Below, in pieces: positions 26,627-35,953 of a stretch of 64,000 bases of DNA (positions are counted from its first letter, which is position 1; every line of letters starts with the position of its first letter). The notes under the pieces were generated by a model. It was given only the letters and a program-made list of their open reading frames with translations. It had not been told where the DNA came from and made no database searches. Location of the stretch: positions 114,784-178,783 of the forward strand of contig NZ_JADNLK010000004.1 in NCBI RefSeq assembly GCF_015555905.1, in the 5' to 3' direction. This stretch comes from Clostridium sp. D43t1_170807_H7 (GTDB lineage Bacteria; Bacillota; Clostridia; Clostridiales; Clostridiaceae). Both the position numbers and the translations under genes were made by a program.

Positions 26627-28075
26627 TTATCCCATTAACCTTCTGTATAATCTAGAGTACTCTTCTGCTGAATTTCTCCATGAAAAATCTTTATTCATTC
26701 CTCTAAATGCTATTCCATTCCATTTAGCTCTTTCATCAAAGTATACATGTTTCGCATAATTTATGGTATTAAGCATCTCATAGGCATTATAATTTGCAAA
26801 GGAAAATCCTGTTCCGCTATCTGAATATATATTATATGGTTCTACAGTGTCTCTTAATCCACCAGTTTCTCTTACTATAGGAACAGTTCCATATCTTAAA
26901 GCTATTAATTGAGTTAAGCCACAAGGCTCAAATCTTGATGGTACAAGCATTGCATCTGCAGCTGCATATATTTTATGAGCTCTGTTATTAGAAAAGTATA
27001 TATTTCCTGATACTTTCCCTTTCAATTTCCACTCATAATATCTAAACATATTTTCGTATCCTTCATCACCAGTTCCTATTACAACTAATTGAGTATAATC
27101 ATCAACAATTTGTTCTATAACTTGTTGTATTAAATCTACACCTTTTTGATCCGTTAATCTTGATATTACCCCTATCATAAACTTACTTGCATTTTGTTCT
27201 AAGCCTAATTCCCTTTGTAATTCCAATTTATTTCTTGCTTTATTTTCAATGAAACTATATGCATTGTATCTACTAAATATTTCATTATCAGTTTCAGGAT
27301 TATATTCATTATAATCTATACCATTTAATATTCCAAATAATCCTCCACTTTTTTCTCTTACAACACCATCTAAACCTTCTCCATAATACTCGCTTTGTAT
27401 TTCATTTTTATAACTATTGCTTACTGTTGTAATATAATTTGAATACACTAGACCACCTTTTAGCATATTAGCATCCCTCTTATATTCCATATCTGTCGGT
27501 CTAAATACATAGTCAGGGAAACCTGTAATTCTCTTAAGTGTTTCAACATCCCAAATTCCTTGGAATCTTAGGTTATGAATTGTCATAATAGTGCGTATGT
27601 TATCATAAAAATGATTATCTCTAAATATAGTATGAAGATAAACCGGTAATACTCCAGTTTGCCAATCATGGCAATGTATTATATCTGGTTTAAAATTTAT
27701 ACTAGGTAAAATTGATAAAGCTGCTTTACTAAAAAAGCAGAACTTTTCTATGTCAAATTTAGTGTCACCATAAGGTGCACCTCCTCCAAAATAATGTTGA
27801 TTATCTATAAAGTAAAATGTTATTCCATCATATTGAGTGGTCATAACCCCTACATACTCGCTACTACTAACTTGTCCAAAGCCCATATGAAAATGTGTTA
27901 TATACTTAAAGTTACTTCTATATTGCCAAGGAATGCACGTATAGTTTGGTATTACTACTCTTACATCAAATTCTTCTTTTGGAAATGATTTAGGAAGTGA
28001 TCCTACAACATCTGCAAGTCCACCAGTCTTTATAAATGGTACACTTTCAGATGCCACAAATAGTATATTTCTCAT
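26627..28075 (-). CDS. glgA: Glycogen synthase (ADP-glucose, GT5)
   Basis: 482 residues, the normal bacterial GlgA length. Extends alpha-1,4-glucan from ADP-glucose. The N-terminal KTGGLADVVGSLP motif (residues 16-28) binds ADP-glucose, and the C-terminal domain holds SRLTDQKG and the FEPCGLTQLIALRYGTVPIVRETGGL signature. A GGGGGG-type ribosome site precedes ATG 28075. None of glgB, glgC, glgD or glgP lies next to it, so glgA is alone here, unlike the usual glg operon. An inverted-repeat element sits at its 3' end. Confidence 0.96.
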   Translation of the reverse strand: MRNILFVASESVPFIKTGGLADVVGSLPKSFPKEEFDVRVVIPNYTCIPWQYRSNFKYITHFHMGFGQVSSSEYVGVMTTQYDGITFYFIDNQHYFGGGAPYGDTKFDIEKFCFFSKAALSILPSINFKPDIIHCHDWQTGVLPVYLHTIFRDNHFYDNIRTIMTIHNLRFQGIWDVETLKRITGFPDYVFRPTDMEYKRDANMLKGGLVYSNYITTVSNSYKNEIQSEYYGEGLDGVVREKSGGLFGILNGIDYNEYNPETDNEIFSRYNAYSFIENKARNKLELQRELGLEQNASKFMIGVISRLTDQKGVDLIQQVIEQIVDDYTQLVVIGTGDEGYENMFRYYEWKLKGKVSGNIYFSNNRAHKIYAAADAMLVPSRFEPCGLTQLIALRYGTVPIVRETGGLRDTVEPYNIYSDSGTGFSFANYNAYEMLNTINYAKHVYFDERAKWNGIAFRGMNKDFSWRNSAEEYSRLYRRLMG

Positions 28076-28315
28076 ATTTTATTTCCCCCCGCTTTTGATC
28101 ATATCTTTACTCTGATTATCATATAGTGGTTTTTTACTAAATATACATTATTTACTTTAATTTCTAATAATATTTTAACACATTTCCACTTTTTTGAAAT
28201 ATTTTCTTTGAATATTTAGCAATATATTTTCTGTAAACCTTTTTATCCTTTACTTTTTATTCATAATTTTCTTTAAATTATCAATTTGATAATATTATCC
28301 CTTTTTAATATAATT

Positions 28316-28344
28316 TTGTATTTACATTTGTATTATGATATAAT
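28316..28344 (+). promoter_or_regulatory. Candidate sigma-A promoter of the 64-aa gene
   Basis: TTGTAT (28316-28321), a 17-base spacer and TATAAT (28339-28344), 56 bases before the ATG. The rest of the 325-bp gap between glgA and this gene (28076-28400) is AT-rich and holds nothing else I can name. Confidence 0.6.
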
Positions 28345-28400
28345 ATAAATATATAAATTAGTATTAATTTATATATTATTTATAAGAGGGATGTGATTTT

Positions 28401-28595
28401 ATGAAAAATAATGCGTATGAAATTATGAAGGAAATGTGGTCAATTGATGAAGAGATTCAAAAACTTACATCTGAACTAAGAAAAGTAGCTCAAATTTCTG
28501 AAAGAGAAACTCTTGAAAAACGCATTGATAATTTATATGCAGAATTTTTAAAGTACAAGCATCTATTAGAGGATGTTGAAGTTACTGGCTTATAA
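28401..28595 (+). CDS. Small helical hypothetical protein, 64 aa
   Basis: Has a GAGGGATG ribosome site, its own promoter and a terminator. Charged, mostly helical sequence with heptad-like spacing (ELRKVAQISERETLEKRIDNLYAEFLKYKHLLEDVEV), suggesting a short coiled coil. No signal peptide. It forms a single-gene transcript. Not recognised; a DNA-binding or regulatory adaptor role cannot be tested by reading. Confidence 0.75.
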   Translation: MKNNAYEIMKEMWSIDEEIQKLTSELRKVAQISERETLEKRIDNLYAEFLKYKHLLEDVEVTGL

Positions 28596-28610
28596 ATTAT
28601 TACATAAATA

Positions 28611-28646
28611 AAAATAGCAACCTTAAATTTAAGGTTACTATTTTTA
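28611..28646. terminator. Bidirectional terminator
   Basis: Arms 28611-28628 and 28629-28646 are complementary with a single C-A mismatch, with A and T runs outside. It separates the 64-aa gene from the convergent permease gene. Confidence 0.8.
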
Positions 28647-28654
28647 TTTTTTTA

Positions 28655-30175
28655 TTATGCAATTTTATCTATTGAATCTTCATTGCTTCCATATTTTTTC
28701 TCATATCTTGAAATTAAGAAGAAAGCCACTAATCCAAATACTATTGGTCCAGCTAATTGGAATCCCGTAGAAACATAGTCTTTACTTTCAATTGCTGGTT
28801 GTAATATTGTAAATATGTTTGCAAACCCGACTGTACAAGTTACTATTATTGCCCATACTGTTGCAACTGTTTTACTTTTAAAGAAAATAAATGGCTTATC
28901 TATACTATCATTTTTCTTAAAGTAAATAAATGCAATTGCTAAGAACATTGTAGGAATTGTCATTGCAACATTTCCCATAAGTATTAAATAGTCTAAGAAA
29001 CTTGAAGACTTACCACCTGTTATTACTGCAACTATAATTATAGCAACAACAGCAATACATTGAACCCACATAGCAGTTACAGGCATACCATTATCATTTA
29101 TTTTAGTCCATTTTTCTGGCCAAATTTCTTTTGGAGTACCTTCTATTAATTGTTTTAATGGTGAATAAATTAATGTAAAGAATGCACCTAATAATGCTAA
29201 GAACATTGCTAATCCGATATATCTAGCAAACCAATTACCCATTACTTCAATTCCATGAGGAGATAATCCAAATACTTCTCCAAGTTTAACTCCTAAGTTC
29301 TTTATAACAACATATGCTACATTAGCCATTCTTACATCTGGATTCGAAAGAACTTCTTGCCAGTTTGTAAATAAACCAACCATTAATATTGCTAAAGAAT
29401 AACCTACCCCAATAACAATTGCTGATATTTTAATTCCTTTTGGGAAAGTTTTATTAGCATTTTCAGTTTGGTCAACTAAACCTCCAACTGCCTCTAATCC
29501 TCCATATGCAAAAATTGCAAATACTAAAAATCCTAATACTGCTAAAATTGTTCCATATGCTGGATTTGGTGAGTGTGTAAATTCTGATAACTTTAATGGT
29601 TGTGCTGCTTGAAAACCATTAGCGAAAAATACTGTTAATGAACCTACTATTAATAATACATTTGCACTAGTTACAAATATACCTCCAATAGATGCAACTT
29701 TTGAAATACTATTTAAACCTTTTGATGATAAAAACGTAATTAATATAACAAACACTGCTCCTAATATTCCTAATGTTTGTGATGAAGTTAATCCAAATAA
29801 AGACCATGTTGACGTTTTATCAGTACCAAATATTAAGTTTGAAAGTGGAACCCATATAGATGATGATACACTAACCATCCAAACTACATATGAAGCAAAC
29901 CACATAAATGTACCTATAAATGCAAATTTTCTTCCTACAGATTTTTGCATCCAAACATAAATACCGCCTTTTTCCTCCTTAAATGATGCTCCAAATTCAG
30001 CCATCATAAATGCATATGGTATAAAGAAGCATATTGCTCCAAAAATATACCATGGAATTGCTGAGTATCCCATAAGGAAAAATGCTCTTGGAATATTTGC
30101 AAAACCAAATACTGATGTAAAAATCATAAGTATTAATGCTACTAAAGTTAATTTACCTTTATTATTTTTACTCAT
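28655..30175 (-). CDS. yjeM: Amino acid permease of the APC superfamily, YjeM type
   Basis: 506 residues with about 12 membrane segments. The start LTLVALILMIFTSVFGFAN followed by AFFLMGYSAIPWYIFGA and GGIYVWMQKSVG closely matches the E. coli YjeM subgroup as I remember it; these belong to the glutamate/GABA antiporter-like branch. The transported amino acid is not known. AGGAGG precedes ATG 30175. The gene stands alone with terminators on both sides. Confidence 0.85.
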   Translation of the reverse strand: MSKNNKGKLTLVALILMIFTSVFGFANIPRAFFLMGYSAIPWYIFGAICFFIPYAFMMAEFGASFKEEKGGIYVWMQKSVGRKFAFIGTFMWFASYVVWMVSVSSSIWVPLSNLIFGTDKTSTWSLFGLTSSQTLGILGAVFVILITFLSSKGLNSISKVASIGGIFVTSANVLLIVGSLTVFFANGFQAAQPLKLSEFTHSPNPAYGTILAVLGFLVFAIFAYGGLEAVGGLVDQTENANKTFPKGIKISAIVIGVGYSLAILMVGLFTNWQEVLSNPDVRMANVAYVVIKNLGVKLGEVFGLSPHGIEVMGNWFARYIGLAMFLALLGAFFTLIYSPLKQLIEGTPKEIWPEKWTKINDNGMPVTAMWVQCIAVVAIIIVAVITGGKSSSFLDYLILMGNVAMTIPTMFLAIAFIYFKKNDSIDKPFIFFKSKTVATVWAIIVTCTVGFANIFTILQPAIESKDYVSTGFQLAGPIVFGLVAFFLISRYEKKYGSNEDSIDKIA

Positions 30176-30599
30176 AAAAATTTCCTCCTTAGTATAAATT
30201 CATATTAATTTAAAGATATATTTGTCGAATTTTACAACATAATATATGATAGCAGATTTTTTTTCCTTTTTCTATGAGAACTTTTTTACATTTTTATAAT
30301 TTGTTTTTTATTTTATTAAAACTTTACTAGAAAAAAACATAATTATTTATCTGTTACATATATTTATTTTATATATTTTATTATATAGTTATTTCACTTT
30401 ATCACATTAAATCGATAAATTAATTATTTTTTTCTATACTATTATCATTTCATATAAATCATAATTTAAACATTTATTTAAACTTATTAACATTTATTTT
30501 ATTGAAGTTTAACAAAAAAATAAATATACTAATAAATAAGTACTAAGTAAAATACTTATTACTTTATTACTCTAAAATAACTTATCAAAGGAGATTTTT
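30176..30599. other. 424-bp AT-rich intergenic region between divergent genes
   Basis: Upstream region of both the permease (minus) and the PHP phosphatase (plus). It holds long A/T runs and an imperfect hairpin near 30538-30560 (arms AATAAGTA and TACTTATT), 40 bases before the PHP gene. No gene or known riboswitch is seen. Confidence 0.5.
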
Positions 30600-31328
30600 A
30601 TGAATTACTTATCTGATTTACATACACATACAATAGTAAGCGGACATGCATATACAACACTTATGGAAAACATAGATTACTGTGCAAAGAATGGAATTAA
30701 AATATTAGGTACTTCTGAGCATGCACCTTCAATGCCTGGTGCACCTCATTATTGGTATTTTGGAAATTTGAAAGTTCTTCCAAGAATTATTAATAATGTT
30801 ATTGTCCTTAAAGGTTGTGAAGGAAATATCTTAGATATAGATGGAAATATTGACCTACCTGAAGATGGTATGAAGCATTTAGACTACATGATTGCTTCAT
30901 TCCACGAGCCAGTTTTTCAACCTAAATCAAAAGAAGAAAACACTATGGCAATTTTAAATGTTATGGATAAATATGAAAAAGTTGAGATATTAGGTCATCT
31001 TGGAAATCCTAACTATAATCTTGATTATGATGCAATTATAAAAAAGGCAAAAGAAAAAAATATAATGGTTGAAATAAATAATAGTTCTCTATCTGGATCA
31101 TCAAGAATCGGAAGTAATGTTAACTGCGAAAAAATAGCTCTTCTTTGTAAAGAATACGGAACAAAAGTAATTTTAACATCTGATGCTCATATAAATAGTA
31201 AAATAGGTGATTTTACTAAAGGTATAGAATTATTTAAAAAAATAGATATGCCTGAAGATCTTATTATGAACGACCCTGACAAATTAATTAATCACCTAAA
31301 ATCTAAAGGTAGATTAATGGACTTATAA
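30600..31328 (+). CDS. PHP-domain phosphatase (YcdX-like)
   Basis: 242 residues. The N-terminal DLHTHTIVSGHAY has the metal-binding Asp6/His8/His10 of the PHP fold. Further ligands: GTSEHAP, GCEGN, ASFHEP, LGHLGNP and TSDAHINS, the set of a trinuclear metal site. This is the YcdX-type phosphatase branch, not the polymerase or HisK branch. The substrate is unknown. AAAGGAG lies 7 bases before ATG 30600. A single gene with its own terminator. Confidence 0.88.
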   Translation: MNYLSDLHTHTIVSGHAYTTLMENIDYCAKNGIKILGTSEHAPSMPGAPHYWYFGNLKVLPRIINNVIVLKGCEGNILDIDGNIDLPEDGMKHLDYMIASFHEPVFQPKSKEENTMAILNVMDKYEKVEILGHLGNPNYNLDYDAIIKKAKEKNIMVEINNSSLSGSSRIGSNVNCEKIALLCKEYGTKVILTSDAHINSKIGDFTKGIELFKKIDMPEDLIMNDPDKLINHLKSKGRLMDL

Positions 31329-31401
31329 GATTATATATTCTGTGATATAGAAAATTTAATGATATTGTTAAATTAGATTGGCTTTCTATAGAAATTTTAT
31401 T

Positions 31402-31448
31402 AACCTCCATAAATATGGTTATATTATATAACTACTATTTAGGAGGTT
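31402..31448 (+). terminator. Terminator after the PHP phosphatase
   Basis: Stem AACCTCC/GGAGGTT (31402-31408 with 31442-31448) continues inward with an AT stem and a second hairpin, followed by TTTT. The GGAGG here looks like a ribosome binding site for an ATG-AAG-AAT-TAA, but that is just the terminator arm. Confidence 0.75.
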
Positions 31449-31937
31449 TTTTATATGAAGAATTAAATTTTTTAAACACTTTATGTTAATAAAAAATTTA
31501 CCTGAAAAAATACTAGAGCAATTATGTTTGTTGATTTAATTGTTAATGTAACATGTTGTTTATACATATTGTGTTAAATAATTTTAATTTATTATATTAC
31601 TATTTTTCGCTGAAATCCTAACTTAATTAGTAATAATTAATTCTATTCTATATTAACTATTAACTATTTGATTTCTAGCTATATAAATCTGTTATACTAA
31701 ATTGTTGTTAACAACAACTTAATATAACAGGTTTATATGTAATTAATTAGTATATATTATAACTTTAAAATAAACTTATGTTGATTTTAATTTATTAGAT
31801 AATAAAATTTAAAATTACTTATAAATTTATCCATCATAAAAAGACCACTTTTAATATAAAAAATGGCCAACCATTAAATTCCCATAAAACTCTTTCCTGG
31901 TTTATTTTATAGAAATTTTATATTTTTTTATAAATTC
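31449..31937. other. About 490-bp gap holding only the 42-nt palindrome
   Basis: No gene is supported. The only clear structure is the palindrome at 31689-31730, described separately. The rest is AT-rich with stop codons in all frames. Confidence 0.5.
31689..31730. repeat. 42-nt near-perfect palindrome, copy 1 (3' of transposase-like gene)
   Basis: Two 21-base arms that pair with two mismatches/wobbles, centre GTTAAC. In gene-sense orientation it agrees with the copy at 60788-60829 at 39 of 42 positions. It lies 207 bp past the stop of the gene at 31938-32855. No T tract follows, so it is not an ordinary terminator. Confidence 0.8.
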
Positions 31938-32855
31938 TTACACTGACAGCATTTTTGATTTTATATTTCTCCAAGAAATATATGTATTTATTTCTGGTTT
32001 TAAATAAAATTCTCCTTTTATTTTTTCATTCAAAAATAAATCATTTTTATATTCAAATAATCTTAAACTTAAGTAATGGTCTAAATATTTAGTTGCTACT
32101 CCTCTAAATTTATTAAGCCAATTTTTAGTCTTAATTGAATATTGTATATCAATAGTTTTTTTCTTAACTCTTTTAACTTTCACCTTATTTATTTCATTAA
32201 ATGTTTTAGCAAAATTTTTAAGTCTTCCATCAATAAATCCTTCAACATAAGCTTTTCTATCTAATCTAGGTATAATATTATCTCTAATTTCATAAAATCC
32301 TAAATGTTTTCTTGCTGCAATGATTGGTATTATATCTATAGAATCATTTAAAGCATTAACAATTGTAATTTTATCTCTTTTGCTATTTGGGATTTCTCTA
32401 GAACCTTTAAAATTTTCGACTACTACCATTTTTGTTAATTCTACATAAGATGTTATTTTCTCAATATAATGCTTACTTTTTATATCATATAGAAAGCGAT
32501 GCCTCCAAAAAAAAGCCGTAACAATAGTTATATTTAATTCTGCAGCACATTCTCTTATAGTTAAACCTTTATTTAAGAGTTTAAAATATTCCCTCCATTT
32601 ATCCTTAAATTTTTTAGAATATCTAAATTGATCATAAATCTTATTAGTAAAGATTCTTCCACAGCTTTCCTCTTTACATTTATATCTTTGATTACTTCTA
32701 TACATTCCATATTTAATGATTTTATTGCTTTCACAATATGGACATTTGTTTGTTATAACTTTTTTAGAGTTATTATTTTTCCACATTCTAAAATCAAAAT
32801 CATCTACTATTTTTTTACTAGAATCCCTTATTAATATCTTATAAATATTATTCAT
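31938..32855 (-). CDS. IS1595-like transposase-derived protein, copy 1, probably inactive as a transposase
   Basis: 305 residues from ATG 32855, which has a GGTGAT site that pairs with the 3' end of 16S rRNA; an upstream TTG-based start is less likely. A Cys4 zinc ribbon (Cys38, 41, 60, 65) is followed by an HTH (RECAAELNITIVTAFFWRHRFL), as in IS1595/ISXO2 transposases. The C-terminal FRGVATKYLDHYL matches their hallmark. However, the VDETFF motif with the first catalytic Asp reads VELTKMVV, and the C-terminal NxYH stretch reads IQYS; the middle Asp (209) remains. The frame is intact and it shares roughly two thirds of its residues with copy 2. It lies 56 bp after the beta-propeller lipoprotein gene. 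A domesticated DNA-binding protein is inferred. Confidence 0.7.
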   Translation of the reverse strand: MNNIYKILIRDSSKKIVDDFDFRMWKNNNSKKVITNKCPYCESNKIIKYGMYRSNQRYKCKEESCGRIFTNKIYDQFRYSKKFKDKWREYFKLLNKGLTIRECAAELNITIVTAFFWRHRFLYDIKSKHYIEKITSYVELTKMVVVENFKGSREIPNSKRDKITIVNALNDSIDIIPIIAARKHLGFYEIRDNIIPRLDRKAYVEGFIDGRLKNFAKTFNEINKVKVKRVKKKTIDIQYSIKTKNWLNKFRGVATKYLDHYLSLRLFEYKNDLFLNEKIKGEFYLKPEINTYISWRNIKSKMLSV

Positions 32856-32911
32856 ATTATCACCCATTATAATTATTAACAATAGATGATATTTCTAAAC
32901 ATTATACACTA

Positions 32912-34546
32912 TTATTCTATTTCTATCCCATAAATACTTCCAGCACGTGTAGCTACTACTATCATATCTTCATATATTGCAGGTGAAGCTTCTACATTTG
33001 CATCTAAAGTTATAGTATTTAATATCTCTCCAGTATTTCCATCAATTAAAAACATATTTCCTACTGAATCACATTGAATTATATAACCATTTCCATCTTT
33101 ATCATAAAAATCAACTGGAGATGACCATACATAATTGTTTAGCTTAGTTTTCCATACTATTTCTCCTGTTTCTTTATCAATTGCGACAATAGCTCCACTA
33201 TTAAATCCATCATATCTTGCAACTGAAAAAATTACTAAATCAGATATATTATTTTTTCCTATAACATTAGTTGCTAATACTCCTCCATTAGTTGCATCTG
33301 CCCCAACCACAGATTCACAAACAAATTCATTTTTCCATATTATCTCACCAGTTAATCCATTTATTTTTCTAATTGTTGATATACCACTTGTTCCCTGATG
33401 ATCTACTTCATCTCCAACATATAAATATGGAATCCCCTCAGAATCTTCAATTGTTATAGTTGCATCTATATCATCTAATCCTTCTATAACCCACATTGGC
33501 TCCATTTTTCTTAAGTCTATGCAGTGAATGTCTCCATTATTATCTGCAAAATATAGTAAATTAGCATAGGCTGCTACGCTATTTTCTATTCCTAATCTAC
33601 CATAACTCTCCCCAGTATAATATCTATATTTTAAAGTCTCCGGATTTATTGATATAGTATTATTTTCTTTATCATAATTAGTATTTAATTTCATTATATA
33701 TAAAATTCCATTTTCTCCTGCTTCGATAACTATATCCTTTTCTGGATGTATTAATGCTGAAGAATCAAATGCAGGCCATCCTCTATATGCTGCTTCATCA
33801 TAGCCATTAACTTCATATAAACTACTTCCATCAATTAAACTATAAATATTAAATCCAGTTATACCACTTTCATTAATCCCTTCTCCTACATATAACATTG
33901 GAATTTCCCTTGAGTCTATCGATAAACTTCCCTTTATAGGATTTCCTACATTAATAGTATCTCTACTTAGTTTTCCACTTTGCAAATCTAAGAAGTATAT
34001 CTTTCCATCTAATGATGCATATATTACTTCAGTAAAATTCTCTTGATTTTTAAATTCTTCATCTATATTCATAGAACTTTTAATTTCTTCATTCCATTTA
34101 ATTATTGATGGTTGGCCTGTCCATCCAGCACCTCCACCCCATGAACTAAATGATGTAGTAGTTTTCCATTTAACATTTAGCTGTTTATTAGATATTTTAC
34201 TAATTCCATAGGATGCTGAATTTCTAAAGTTATTAGCTCTAAAAGTACTTATACCTTCTAGTTGTGTATATTTATCTGTAAATAGAATATCTGAGCAGAG
34301 ATTCTTATCTCCTATTACTTCATAATTATAATTAATAGTAATATTAGGATTTAAATCTATTGCTTTAATTTCTCTTTTTACCTCTTCTATCTCTTCCTCT
34401 ATAACTTTTTCATTTTCAACTACTTCACTTTCTTCTATCTTTGTTGCAATGCTAATATTATCCTTTGAATTATTCCCTATGTTCCCACAAGATATTAGAC
34501 TTGTTGCCATTCCCATTAATATAAGTATTTTTATCTTTTTTCCCAT
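32912..34546 (-). CDS. Beta-propeller (PQQ-like repeat) lipoprotein
   Basis: 544 residues. The signal peptide ends in LISC (Cys20), so it is lipid-anchored outside the membrane. After an acidic linker (about 25-65) come repeated blades of the type YASLDGKIYFLDLQSG, IVAIDKETGEIVWKT, MFLIDGNTGEILNT, typical of PQQ/Trp-docking eight-bladed propellers. No catalytic PQQ residues can be claimed; in Gram-positives such proteins usually act as binding or scaffold proteins. The same-strand gene downstream is the transposase-like copy 1, without a clear terminator between. Confidence 0.85.
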   Translation of the reverse strand: MGKKIKILILMGMATSLISCGNIGNNSKDNISIATKIEESEVVENEKVIEEEIEEVKREIKAIDLNPNITINYNYEVIGDKNLCSDILFTDKYTQLEGISTFRANNFRNSASYGISKISNKQLNVKWKTTTSFSSWGGGAGWTGQPSIIKWNEEIKSSMNIDEEFKNQENFTEVIYASLDGKIYFLDLQSGKLSRDTINVGNPIKGSLSIDSREIPMLYVGEGINESGITGFNIYSLIDGSSLYEVNGYDEAAYRGWPAFDSSALIHPEKDIVIEAGENGILYIMKLNTNYDKENNTISINPETLKYRYYTGESYGRLGIENSVAAYANLLYFADNNGDIHCIDLRKMEPMWVIEGLDDIDATITIEDSEGIPYLYVGDEVDHQGTSGISTIRKINGLTGEIIWKNEFVCESVVGADATNGGVLATNVIGKNNISDLVIFSVARYDGFNSGAIVAIDKETGEIVWKTKLNNYVWSSPVDFYDKDGNGYIIQCDSVGNMFLIDGNTGEILNTITLDANVEASPAIYEDMIVVATRAGSIYGIEIE

Positions 34547-34735
34547 AATAAAACCCCTTTTTTATTTTTAGATTCATTATATATATCTAAATATGTAGTT
34601 AAATTTATGAGAATGACAAAAACTGCCCAATATAAGGAAATTATATCAATCGTTTTTCTTTTTGTAAACATTTTATGTATATTTTGTTTATTTTTACAAT
34701 TTATAAGTTCTATATTGCCTGCATCTTAAATAAAA

Positions 34736-34772
34736 AAAGAGTTAGTGTTTGTTTATAAAACATTAACTCTTT
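34736..34772 (-). terminator. Terminator after the M42 peptidase
   Basis: Arms 34736-34750 and 34758-34772 pair over 15 bp with one G-T wobble, and a T run follows on the minus strand. It lies 48 bases after the M42 gene. Confidence 0.8.
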
Positions 34773-34820
34773 AATATACTTAATCTATTTTATTAAATCT
34801 TATATTAATCTACTCTTTTA

Positions 34821-35861
34821 TTATAATAAATATAATCCTAATAATTTTATTGTATTTTCAAGTGCCTTTACATGAGTTCTTTCCATACCATGAGAAGCAT
34901 GAACACCTGGACCTATAAGAGCACCTCTTATATCATTACCTGCTCTTAAAGCAGCACTTACATCAGAACCATACATTGGATATATATCTACAGCATAACT
35001 TAAATTGTTTTCTTTAGCTAAGTTAATTAATTCAGTGGTCATATTATAATCATAAGGGCCACTAGAATCTTTTGCGCATATTGATACGTCATATTCTGTA
35101 CAAGATAAATCATCACCTATACACCCCATATCTACTGCAATCATTTCACTAATGTCACATGGAATAGAAGCTGAGCCATGACCAACTTCTTCATATGTTG
35201 AGATTATAATCTTCACAGTATGTTTAGGTTTTAAATTTTCTCTATGCATCATTTCTAGTAATGTAATTATTGCTGCTACACTACCTTTATCATCAATAAA
35301 TCTTGATTTAATAAATCCACTTTCTGTAATAGTAGTTTTAGTATCAATGAATATGAAATCACCTGGTGCTATTCCTAAAGCTTCTACATCTTCTTTAGTT
35401 CTAACTACTTCATCAATTCTAACTTCCATATTCTTTTCATCACGAGCCTTAGTTCTACTATCCTCAAAAACATGAACTGCAGGACTAGTACTTAAAAATG
35501 TTCCTGTGTATTCCTTGCCTTCTCTAGTTCTTATAGTACAATATTCATTATCTAAAGTTGGTAACATAACTCCACCTAAAGTTGTAAATTTCAATGTTCC
35601 TTTACTCGTTATAGATCTAACCATTGCACCTAAAGTATCCACATGAGCACAAATGCCTATTGTTTTTTCATTACTTTGTCCTTCAATTGTAATTATTCCA
35701 CAACCTTTATTATTTCTTTCAAATTTATATCCAAAAGGCTTAACACTCTCCTCTATCTTATCCATGATTTCAAAACAAAAACCTGTGGGACTATTAAATT
35801 CTAGTATATCTTTCGCTATTTTTAATAAAAATTCCTTATTAATGCTAAAATTATTACTCAT
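34821..35861 (-). CDS. M42-family metallo-aminopeptidase
   Basis: 346 residues from ATG 35861, which follows AGGAGG by 5 bases; an earlier ATG would place that site inside the gene. The fold has the two-metal ligands of M42: ICAHVDTLGAM, FIDDKGSVAA, STYEEVGHGSA, and a late HASHGMERTH. These enzymes form large tetrahedral complexes that trim peptides in the cytoplasm (glutamyl or general aminopeptidases, once called endoglucanase M). The substrate preference is unknown. It follows the SNF2 gene on the same strand after 92 bp. Confidence 0.92.
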   Translation of the reverse strand: MSNNFSINKEFLLKIAKDILEFNSPTGFCFEIMDKIEESVKPFGYKFERNNKGCGIITIEGQSNEKTIGICAHVDTLGAMVRSITSKGTLKFTTLGGVMLPTLDNEYCTIRTREGKEYTGTFLSTSPAVHVFEDSRTKARDEKNMEVRIDEVVRTKEDVEALGIAPGDFIFIDTKTTITESGFIKSRFIDDKGSVAAIITLLEMMHRENLKPKHTVKIIISTYEEVGHGSASIPCDISEMIAVDMGCIGDDLSCTEYDVSICAKDSSGPYDYNMTTELINLAKENNLSYAVDIYPMYGSDVSAALRAGNDIRGALIGPGVHASHGMERTHVKALENTIKLLGLYLL

Positions 35862-35953
35862 TTTTCCTCCTAAATTTAACAAATTAATTCTATATCCTTT
35901 ATATTACCATAATTTCTCTATATGTTCTAATCTACTTTATAACTTATACTACC

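Noticed and set aside
31456..31467. AGGAGG followed by ATG-AAG-AAT-TAA as a gene start
   Set aside because: The AGGAGG is one arm of a terminator and the frame has only three codons.
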